Of a stretch of 14,542 nucleotides of DNA, positions 1 to 5,541 are shown in pieces. Positions within the stretch are counted from its first letter, which is position 1, and the number at the start of each line of letters is the position of its first letter. Source of the stretch: Bacteroidales bacterium UBA3663 (lineage in GTDB: Bacteria > Bacteroidota > Bacteroidia > Bacteroidales > UBA3663). A model generated the notes under the pieces. It was not told where the DNA came from and made no database searches. It saw only the letters and a list, made by a program, of their open reading frames with translations. The stretch lies in the NCBI GenBank assembly GCA_002373755.1, contig DFJU01000039.1, positions 1 to 14,542 on the forward strand. The letters are read 5' to 3'. A program made the translations under genes and the position numbers.

Positions 1-699
1 AACGGGAAAGAGGCTAAAACGCCGATTCAAGGTGTCGGACTGACGGTCAACAATGCAGCAGCCGCCATGAGCGACGCTTCGGGCAACCTGACCCTCAACT
101 TCCGCACTCTGCATGCAGGCGACCAAGTGCAGATACGCCGCATTGAGAAAGCCGGCTACGAAATCTTCAACCTCGAAGCTGTCGAACAATGGGTCATATC
201 GCCACAGCAGACTTTCCAGCTCGTCATCTGCAAGAGCGACAGGATCCGCGCATTGTGCGACAACTACAGCCAAGTGGCCAGCGAAAGCTACGCCAAGCAG
301 CAGCAACAGGAAAAAGCCCGTCTGGAGGAGGAACGCAAGGCCGGACGACTGAAGGAGGAGCAGTTCAAGGCAGAACTGCAACAGGCCGACGATTTCTATG
401 CCCAACAGCTGGAAAACCTCGACCTCTACGTCGAGAAATTTGCCCATTTCGACCTGTCGGAACTCAACGAAAAGGAACAGGCAATCATCGAACTCGTGCA
501 AAAAGGACAGATTGACGACGCCATCGCACAATACGAGCAGCTGAATCTCGTCGGCCAATACCAAGAACAGTCGAAACAGATTCAAAAAATCCAGAACACA
601 CAAGACAGCCTCACGGTGATTCGGCAGGAGAAAGTTGTGGCACGCGATTCCATCGGCAGCATCATCAAGACAATGGAGGAAGTCAAAAAAAACAAGTAA
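1..699 (+). CDS. Partial secreted coiled-coil protein, short paralogue of the next gene
   Basis: The reading frame is open from the first base, so the start and any signal peptide lie outside the window; the stop is TAA at 697-699. The visible 232 residues begin in a beta-sandwich region resembling the carboxypeptidase-regulatory-like fold, with landmarks FRTLHAGD and RRIEK.GYEIFN. A long Gln/Glu/Lys-rich coiled coil follows, then a YVEKFAHFDLSELN segment and a basic tail ending KKNK. It aligns almost without gaps to residues of the next gene's first ~250 positions but stops where that protein's TPR region begins. The downstream gene starts 6 bases later, so the two are almost certainly co-transcribed. 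Function is unknown; export is inferred only from the paralogue's signal peptide. An internal ATG at 67 is in frame but lies inside the conserved domain and is not a credible start. Confidence 0.85.
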   Translation, partial: NGKEAKTPIQGVGLTVNNAAAAMSDASGNLTLNFRTLHAGDQVQIRRIEKAGYEIFNLEAVEQWVISPQQTFQLVICKSDRIRALCDNYSQVASESYAKQQQQEKARLEEERKAGRLKEEQFKAELQQADDFYAQQLENLDLYVEKFAHFDLSELNEKEQAIIELVQKGQIDDAIAQYEQLNLVGQYQEQSKQIQKIQNTQDSLTVIRQEKVVARDSIGSIIKTMEEVKKNK

Positions 700-705
700 A
701 CCATT

Positions 706-2547
706 ATGAAAAGAATACTATCGACAATAGCTGTGGCATTGGCCATGACACCATTCTGCGCCATCGCACAGGTTGAGCAACGCATCGTCGTGAGCGAATA
801 TCTGGGCAAAGACGGCAAGACCCCATTGCCACAAGTGGGCGTGACGGTGCTGAATGCAGGTGCCGCACTCTCCGACCCTAACGGCGAAGCCACCCTACGT
901 TTCCGCACTCTGCACGCCGGCGACCGCGTGACCGTGCGCCGCATCGAAAAACCAGGCTACGAGATTTTCAACACACAAGCCATCGAGCAATGGAACATCT
1001 CGCCACAACGCCAGTTCCAGATCATACTGTGCCAATCGGCTCGTTTGCAGGCCTTGCGCGACCAATATAATCGCGTAGCGCGACAGAGCTACGAAAAGCA
1101 GTACAATGCCGAGAAGGCAAAGCTGGCCAGCGAACGCAAGAAGACCAAGATGCTCGAAGAGACCTACGCAAAGAAAATGCAGGAACTGGAAAACCAGTAT
1201 CAACAACAGTTGGAAGACCTTGAGAACTACGTGGATCAGTTCGCGCGCATCGACTTGTCGGACCTGAACGCGCAGCAGCAGAAACTCATTGACCTGGTGC
1301 GCAAAGGCAAAATCGACGAAGCAATCCGCCAATACGAAGAGGCCAACTATCCCGACCAATATCAGAAGCAATGCGAGGAGATTTCCAAAATCGACCGCGC
1401 ACAGGCTCAGTTGATGAAGGTCGAGGCCGAAAAACGCAGCCAGCGCGAAAAGCTGTACCAGGCCATCGGCCGACAGATCGCGACCTACCGTCTGGCCGGC
1501 GGACGCGAGAACTTCCAGAAAGTCACCGACCTGATGAAGACCGTAGCCGATGCCGACACCACGCAGCTCGACGCCGTGTGGGATTACGCAATCCACGCGC
1601 TCAAACAAGGTATGCTCGACGAAAGCGAACGCTACATCGGCATCTTCATGCGTGCGACGGCCGACCAACCGGACAAACAGGCTCTGGCCTACAAGATGCT
1701 GGGACAAGCCTATATGAACGAGCACGAACTCGGCAGCGCAGAGACGGCCTACACGACGGCACTTGCCATCCGCGAAAAATTGGCACAGCAGGATGCCGAC
1801 CGCTATACGGCGTCGATGATCGAATCACAATTGCAGCTCAGCACATATTACCTCTGGATCGGCAATGTCGAAGCATCGGCCAAACTGCTCGAATCGGCCA
1901 TTCCAGTGTGCGAAACGTGCATGCAGGACAATGCCAACCAGCAGGACGACACCTACCGGCTGATGCTCTGTCCGCTTTACGCCAACCAAAGCCTCGTGCA
2001 TTGCTACGGCGGCGACTCTGTCAAAGCCATACAGATAGCCGACAAAGCCTGCGAAATAGGCCGCGCCATCAACGACAACGATGCGCAGGGCGATGGCTGC
2101 ACGATGTACATCGCAGCCCTGATACGCAAGCAACAGGCCTGCTACATGTTCGGCCGATGGGACGAAATGGCCAATACGGCACGCGAATTCGTCGATCTCT
2201 GCGAACCGCTCTACAAGCAGAATCCCGACGCGATGGCCGAATACTACCACGATGCCTACAACAATCTGGCCGAAGCCTGCATACAAATCAAGGACTATGC
2301 ATCGGCCGAAAAGGCATTCCTCAAGGCAGAAGTGCAGCTCGAACAGCTTGTAAAGATGCATCCGACAACGAAATTCTATACCCAGTTCACATTCTACGAC
2401 ACTGGAGCACACCTCTACGACGGCATGGGCAACCCGACAAAACGCACCCACTACGTCGCATTGGCCCGCAAGGCATTCAACAAGATGCCGGCCGAAGAGC
2501 AACAGCAATACAAGGACTATATGGATGCGCTCGATGCGATGAAATAA
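706..2547 (+). CDS. Secreted CarboxypepD_reg-like / coiled-coil / TPR protein
   Basis: 613 residues. Residues 1-22 form a clear signal peptide (MKR, hydrophobic core, cleavage near AIA-Q), so the protein is exported, probably to the periplasm. Residues ~25-115 are a beta-rich region like the carboxypeptidase regulatory domain, with FRTLHAGD and RRIEKPGYEIFN. Residues ~120-260 are a charged, Gln-rich coiled coil. Residues ~290-600 are alpha-helical with several TPR-like units, such as ALAYKMLGQAYMNEHELGSAE and AYNNLAEACIQIKDYASAEKAF. TPR arrays usually mediate protein-protein contacts, so a scaffold or adaptor role is plausible but not shown. I recognise the architecture, not a named family. 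The gene begins 6 bases after its shorter paralogue and ends before a strong terminator, marking the end of this operon. No catalytic motif is apparent. Confidence 0.9.
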   Translation: MKRILSTIAVALAMTPFCAIAQVEQRIVVSEYLGKDGKTPLPQVGVTVLNAGAALSDPNGEATLRFRTLHAGDRVTVRRIEKPGYEIFNTQAIEQWNISPQRQFQIILCQSARLQALRDQYNRVARQSYEKQYNAEKAKLASERKKTKMLEETYAKKMQELENQYQQQLEDLENYVDQFARIDLSDLNAQQQKLIDLVRKGKIDEAIRQYEEANYPDQYQKQCEEISKIDRAQAQLMKVEAEKRSQREKLYQAIGRQIATYRLAGGRENFQKVTDLMKTVADADTTQLDAVWDYAIHALKQGMLDESERYIGIFMRATADQPDKQALAYKMLGQAYMNEHELGSAETAYTTALAIREKLAQQDADRYTASMIESQLQLSTYYLWIGNVEASAKLLESAIPVCETCMQDNANQQDDTYRLMLCPLYANQSLVHCYGGDSVKAIQIADKACEIGRAINDNDAQGDGCTMYIAALIRKQQACYMFGRWDEMANTAREFVDLCEPLYKQNPDAMAEYYHDAYNNLAEACIQIKDYASAEKAFLKAEVQLEQLVKMHPTTKFYTQFTFYDTGAHLYDGMGNPTKRTHYVALARKAFNKMPAEEQQQYKDYMDALDAMK

Positions 2548-2573
2548 AGTCGCATAACACCCACAAAAAACGT

Positions 2574-2612
2574 AAAAAGTCGCGTAGTACAATCTGCTAC
2601 GCGACTTTTTTT
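2574..2612. terminator. Bidirectional intrinsic terminator
   Basis: A perfect 14-base-pair stem (2574-2587 with 2597-2610; arms AAAAAGTCGCGTAG and its complement) encloses a 9-base loop. It is followed by a T run on the + strand and, symmetrically, by T residues on the - strand. It lies 26 bases after the TPR gene and about 30 bases after the convergent Dabb gene, so it probably ends both transcripts. Confidence 0.9.
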
Positions 2613-2640
2613 GTCATGTTCGATGCATCTGCGACGACGC

Positions 2641-2946
2641 TCAAACCTCGAAATCGAGACAAGTGCGCTGTGCCGTGAACGGACGCACCTTGCTGTCGGC
2701 CACCGCCACATGAGCCGGATGGACGGCATAGCCCTTCAGAGCCTCAACGCTTTCCAACGTGCTGTCGAGCATCACGTCGGCATTGGACGAATCGAGTCGT
2801 CCGGCGATGTGCACATGAATGTCGAGCAATCCGGGAACCAGCCCCTTCAAGCCCTCCAGTCCGGCCTTGATGCCCTGCTTGACAGCCTCTTTTTCGGCAT
2901 CGGACAAATCGTCGCGCAACTTCCACAAGATGATGTGTTTAACCAT
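2641..2946 (-). CDS. Dabb (stress-responsive A/B barrel) domain protein
   Basis: 101 residues, starting MVKHIILWKL and ending CLDFEV. The N-terminal pattern VKHIILWKL, the helix with LSDAEKEAVKQGIKAGLEGL, and the HVHIAGRLDSSNADVMLDSTLESVEALKGYAVHPAH stretch (given here as a location, residues ~46-80) fit the Dabb family, small dimeric ferredoxin-like alpha/beta barrel proteins of about 100 residues. The family includes stress-induced plant proteins and a few enzymes; in bacteria the function is usually unknown. An upstream in-frame ATG at 3081 would add 45 residues, but these run through the promoter at 2992-3023, so the start at 2946 is preferred. The inferred leader is about 38 bases. The gene is monocistronic, bounded by its own promoter and the shared terminator. 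Confidence 0.88.
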   Translation of the reverse strand: MVKHIILWKLRDDLSDAEKEAVKQGIKAGLEGLKGLVPGLLDIHVHIAGRLDSSNADVMLDSTLESVEALKGYAVHPAHVAVADSKVRPFTAQRTCLDFEV

Positions 2947-2991
2947 ATCTTTCAGTTTTATCAGTTTTATTTGCGATATTGCAAACCGACG

Positions 2992-3023
2992 CAAAGATAC
3001 GACATCCTGCGTGAAAATACAAA
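2992..3023 (-). promoter_or_regulatory. Bacteroidota-type promoter for the Dabb gene
   Basis: Read on the - strand: TTTG (3023-3020), a 20-base spacer, then TATCTTTG (2999-2992). This matches the Bacteroidota primary sigma consensus (TTTG at -33, TAnnTTTG at -7). Transcription would begin near 2985, about 38 bases before the Dabb start codon. Confidence 0.8.
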
Positions 3024-3059
3024 TAACGGATTGCGAAACGCTTCGGCCACTTCCGACAA

Positions 3060-3089
3060 TTTCTTTTTGACGAAAATCCACTATCTTTG
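3060..3089 (+). promoter_or_regulatory. Promoter for the MBL-fold hydrolase gene
   Basis: TATCTTTG at 3082-3089 is a perfect -7 box, followed by CGGCCG. The -33 region has only TTTC at 3060-3063, 18 bases upstream, one mismatch from TTTG. The predicted start near 3096 leaves a leader of roughly 16 bases before the ATG at 3112. Confidence 0.7.
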
Positions 3090-3111
3090 CGGCCGAAAAA
3101 AATCACAGCCG

Positions 3112-3891
3112 ATGAAATTGACCTACATTTTCCATAGCGGATTTGCACTGGAGGGCGAAAAAACAATCCTGATTTTCGACTTCTGGCACGATCCGGCCAA
3201 CGTCGTCGCCCCGCTGCTCGCATCGCACAAACCGATCTACGTGCTGAGCAGCCACTTCCACGAAGACCACTTCAATCGCGACATTTTCGCCTGGCGCGAC
3301 ACCCATTCTGACATCCGCTACCTGCTGTCGAGCGACATCAAACGGCACCGACGCGCCACCCCAGACGAAGCCGACGCATGGCTGGGCAAGGGTGCGACGT
3401 GGAGCGACGGCAACATTTCGGTTTGGGCGATGGGAAGCAACGACAGCGGCGTGTCGTGGATCGTGGAGTGCGAAGGCCGACGAATCTTCCACGCGGGCGA
3501 CCTGAACAACTGGTACGCCAAATTCATCTCCAATCCGGACTATCATGGCGGAAAAATCTACAGCAGCGACTTCGAGGCATTCATCGACCCCATCGCCGAC
3601 GAAAAACGCTACCTGGGCGAACTGAAAGACATCGGCCGATGCCTCAAGTCAATGCCGCTACGCGAATTTTCGCCCGATTTTGACCTTGTGATGTTCCCCA
3701 TCGACGGACGCATCGGCAACGGCTACACGTTGGGCGGCCGGCAGTTCATCGAACGGTTCAGCGTCGGACTTTTCGTGCCGATGCACTTCACAAGCGGCAT
3801 CGAGAGCGCCATGCGGATGAAGGAATACACCGATGCAAAGAAAATCCCCTTCTGGAGCATCGGCCACGAAGGGGATTCAATCGAGTTTTGA
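3112..3891 (+). CDS. MBL-fold metallo-hydrolase (beta-lactamase superfamily, COG2220-like)
   Basis: 259 residues, no signal peptide, probably cytoplasmic. The metal-binding signature HxHxDH is intact (HFHEDH; H48, H50, D52, H53). Further ligand candidates are H127 and D130 in FHAGDLNNW and H225 in FVPMHF. These fit a two-metal hydrolase of the metallo-beta-lactamase fold. The compact size and opening (MKLTYIFHSGFAL) are most like the UlaG/YycJ-style uncharacterised hydrolases rather than true beta-lactamases or RNases; the substrate cannot be read from sequence. The open frame extends upstream to 2611, but that extension is antisense to the Dabb gene and crosses this gene's promoter, so ATG 3112 is chosen. 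The gene ends 6 bases from the stop of the convergent SDR gene with no room for a terminator between them. Confidence 0.9.
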   Translation: MKLTYIFHSGFALEGEKTILIFDFWHDPANVVAPLLASHKPIYVLSSHFHEDHFNRDIFAWRDTHSDIRYLLSSDIKRHRRATPDEADAWLGKGATWSDGNISVWAMGSNDSGVSWIVECEGRRIFHAGDLNNWYAKFISNPDYHGGKIYSSDFEAFIDPIADEKRYLGELKDIGRCLKSMPLREFSPDFDLVMFPIDGRIGNGYTLGGRQFIERFSVGLFVPMHFTSGIESAMRMKEYTDAKKIPFWSIGHEGDSIEF

Positions 3892-3897
3892 GGCATT

Positions 3898-4701
3898 TCA
3901 GCTGCGGTACAGCCGCCCAACCGCCCAGTTGACCAGCGTCGCGGGCAACAGTTTTTCCAGCATCGCCAGCAGCCGGTAGCCCCAACCCTCATAATTATAG
4001 ACAGGCAGGAAGCGGCACGTGGCAAGCCGCAGCAGACGTCGGGCAATGCGTTCAGCATCTTGGCCGACGTTTTCGTCGTGCTCCATCGTGGCGACCGAAC
4101 GCGTCATGGCGGGATAGACATCTTGGCCGATGGCGCTCTTCCGCCGCGCCGCCGTGAATCCCGTCTGCACATCGCCGGGCAGCAGACAAGCCACCCCGAT
4201 GCCCCACGGCCGCACCTCGTTGCGCAGAGCCAGTGCGAAGTCGTTCAAGGCCGATTTCGATGCCGAATAGAACGCCTGGAACGGAATGCTGAATGTGGCC
4301 GCCATGCTGCTCACCATCAGAATCCGGCCGCTGCGCTGCGCCCTCAACGTCGGGAGGACGGCCTGAACGACATTGACCGCGCCGAAGAAGTTGACTTCCA
4401 TCTGGCGATGCATCTCGTCGGCCGATGCAAATTCCGCCGCGCCCGAAATGCCCATGCCAGCATTGCAAATGACGACGTCCAGCCGTCCGGCATCGGCCAC
4501 GACCTGCCACACCGCACGCTGACAATCGGACGGACGGGTGACATCGGCCGCAATATGGACAAAGCCGTAGCCCCCAGTGCCGCTACGCGACATTTCATAG
4601 ACACGGTAGCCACGCGACGCGAACAGACGAGCCGTGGCAAGTCCGATGCCACTGCTGCCGCCCGTGATGAGCATGGTGGGATGCGTCGGCCGTTCAGTCA
4701 T
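3898..4701 (-). CDS. Short-chain dehydrogenase/reductase (SDR)
   Basis: 267 residues of a classical SDR: nucleotide-binding TGGSSGIG at 13-20, acidic ADV around D53, CNAG at 79-82, catalytic serine near 131-132 (MVSSMA), YSASK at 145-149 giving Tyr145 and Lys149, and PGDVQT at 175-180. It should be an NAD(P)(H)-dependent oxidoreductase on an alcohol or carbonyl; the substrate is unknown. The C-terminal ~45 residues are hydrophobic and aromatic (VYNYEGWGYRLLAMLEKLLP), which may mean membrane contact or a lipid-like substrate, as in several SDRs with extended tails. The start overlaps the queC stop by 8 bases (ATGACTGA), implying translational coupling. An alternative start at Met10 is possible but loses the overlap. 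No promoter of its own is visible. Confidence 0.93.
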   Translation of the reverse strand: MTERPTHPTMLITGGSSGIGLATARLFASRGYRVYEMSRSGTGGYGFVHIAADVTRPSDCQRAVWQVVADAGRLDVVICNAGMGISGAAEFASADEMHRQMEVNFFGAVNVVQAVLPTLRAQRSGRILMVSSMAATFSIPFQAFYSASKSALNDFALALRNEVRPWGIGVACLLPGDVQTGFTAARRKSAIGQDVYPAMTRSVATMEHDENVGQDAERIARRLLRLATCRFLPVYNYEGWGYRLLAMLEKLLPATLVNWAVGRLYRS

Positions 4702-5350
4702 CGTAGATGGTCTTGTCGTCGATGCCGGCCTCGCGCAGAGCCTCGCGCCGTTCGGTGCAGGTGCCGCACTTGCCGCAATGATGCTCGCCGCCCTTGTAGC
4801 ACGACCACGTCTCCGCGTAGTCGATGCCCAGAGCCTTGCCGTGGCGTGCGATGTCGGCCTTTGTCAGGTTCGTGTAGGGCGCAAAGATGCGCGCCTTGTT
4901 GTAGGTGCCGGCCTCGACCGCCGCATCCATCGCCTTGACGAACTCCGGACGGCAATCGGGATAGATGGCGTGGTCGCCCGCATGATTGGCAATCATGACG
5001 TTCTGCAGACCATAGTTTTCGGCCAATCCGGCAGCCACGGCGAGCATGATGCCGTTGCGGAACGGCACAACCGTCGAACGCATGTTCTCGTCGTCGTACG
5101 AGCCTTCGGGAATGGCATCGGCCCCAGCCAGCAGCGACGACTTGAAATATTGGCCGATGAACTCCAACGGAATGACCAGATGGCGGATGCCGAGCCGCTT
5201 GCAATGCAGACGCGCAAAGGCGATCTCGCGCGCGTTGTGGTTCGAGCCATAGTCGAACGATACGGCCAATGCGATGCGGTCGCGGTACTCGTAGAGCATC
5301 GTGGTGCTGTCCAGGCCGCCCGAAAGGACGATAATGCTGTCTTTATTCAT
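4694..5350 (-). CDS. queC: 7-cyano-7-deazaguanine (preQ0) synthase QueC
   Basis: 218 residues, the normal length for QueC. The ATP-pyrophosphatase loop SGGLDS is at 10-15. SFDYGSNHNARE, VPFRN (95-99) and HAGDHAIYPDCRPEF (123-137) are family landmarks. The zinc-binding cysteines are all present (C184, then C192-x2-C195-x2-C198). QueC converts 7-carboxy-7-deazaguanine to preQ0 with ATP and ammonia, a cytoplasmic step of queuosine biosynthesis. Other que genes are not in the window. I find no convincing TAnnTTTG box in the 191-base gap upstream, so transcription may come from the DUF5686 gene (same strand) or from an unrecognised promoter. The gap contains the palindrome pair and possible pseudoknot described separately. 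The downstream SDR is coupled by an 8-base overlap. Confidence 0.96.
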   Translation of the reverse strand: MNKDSIIVLSGGLDSTTMLYEYRDRIALAVSFDYGSNHNAREIAFARLHCKRLGIRHLVIPLEFIGQYFKSSLLAGADAIPEGSYDDENMRSTVVPFRNGIMLAVAAGLAENYGLQNVMIANHAGDHAIYPDCRPEFVKAMDAAVEAGTYNKARIFAPYTNLTKADIARHGKALGIDYAETWSCYKGGEHHCGKCGTCTERREALREAGIDDKTIYDD

Positions 5351-5363
5351 ATTTGAAAAAAAT

Positions 5364-5408
5364 AAGACCCTAACCCCAACCCTTCCCCGTTATATAGGGG
5401 AAGGGAGT
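5364..5408 (+). repeat. Palindromic repeat, copy A of an inverted pair
   Basis: This reads from AAGACCC to GGGAGT. Its core is a hairpin: CCCTTCCCC, an 8-base loop GTTATATA, then GGGGAAGGG. A 30-base segment (5379-5408) is exactly the reverse complement of 5496-5525, and the match continues to the end of the copy with one gap and a few mismatches. It lies 13 bases before the queC start codon, so it would sit in the queC leader. Confidence 0.9.
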
Positions 5409-5435
5409 GATTACTGGGTGTTGACATATATGTGT

Positions 5436-5489
5436 TGGCCAAAGACTTTGATTTTCATCTGATTTGGCCATTTTTTCGGTTTTCAGATG
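5436..5489 (-). other. Possible H-type RNA pseudoknot upstream of queC
   Basis: Two perfect inverted repeats interleave in the order A-B-A'-B'. TGGCCAAA (5436-5443) pairs with TTTGGCCA (5463-5470), and CATCTGA (5456-5462) pairs with TCAGATG (5483-5489). B directly abuts A', so the two stems could stack coaxially, and both connecting loops are 12 bases. Read on the - strand (the queC direction), both loops are A-rich. It ends 85 bases before the queC start. Pairing is seen in the sequence; RNA formation and any regulatory role are inference. Because TTGGCCAA is self-complementary, chance is more likely than the arm lengths suggest. It does not match the preQ1 class I consensus as I know it. 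Confidence 0.35.
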
Positions 5490-5495
5490 CATTCT

Positions 5496-5541
5496 ACTCC
5501 CTTCCCCTATATAACGGGGAAGGGTAAGGGGATGGGGTCTT
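5496..5541 (-). repeat. Palindromic repeat, copy B of an inverted pair
   Basis: Reverse-complement partner of copy A: on the - strand it reads AAGACCCC through the CCCTTCCCC/GGGGAAGGG hairpin to GGGAGT. It begins right at the stop codon of the DUF5686 gene (5542-5544). The 87-base linker between the copies gives a REPIN-like layout (two inverted REP-type palindromes). No T run follows the hairpin, so it is a poor intrinsic terminator. Confidence 0.9.

Noticed and set aside
685..692. A run of eight A near the end of the first gene, as a possible frameshift that shortened it
   Set aside because: Neither alternative frame joins the downstream TPR protein; both hit stops soon after, and the next gene begins with its own complete signal peptide. 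The short form is a real gene end.
2947..3081. A longer N-terminus for the Dabb protein starting at 3081
   Set aside because: The extension has no family resemblance and would cover its own -33/-7 boxes at 2992-3023.
2611..3111. The 167-codon upstream extension of the MBL hydrolase frame
   Set aside because: It is antisense to the Dabb gene and runs through the promoter at 3060-3089; homologous start features (MKLTYIFHSG) begin at 3112.
5351..5541. A preQ1 class I riboswitch before queC
   Set aside because: I could not find the short C-rich loop and adjacent A-rich tail arrangement of that class; only a differently proportioned pseudoknot is possible, which I list separately as tentative.
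5364..5541. The palindromes before queC as simple intrinsic terminators
   Set aside because: Neither hairpin is directly followed by a T run in either direction; the only T run (5355-5361 on the - strand) lies about 20 bases beyond the hairpin of copy A.
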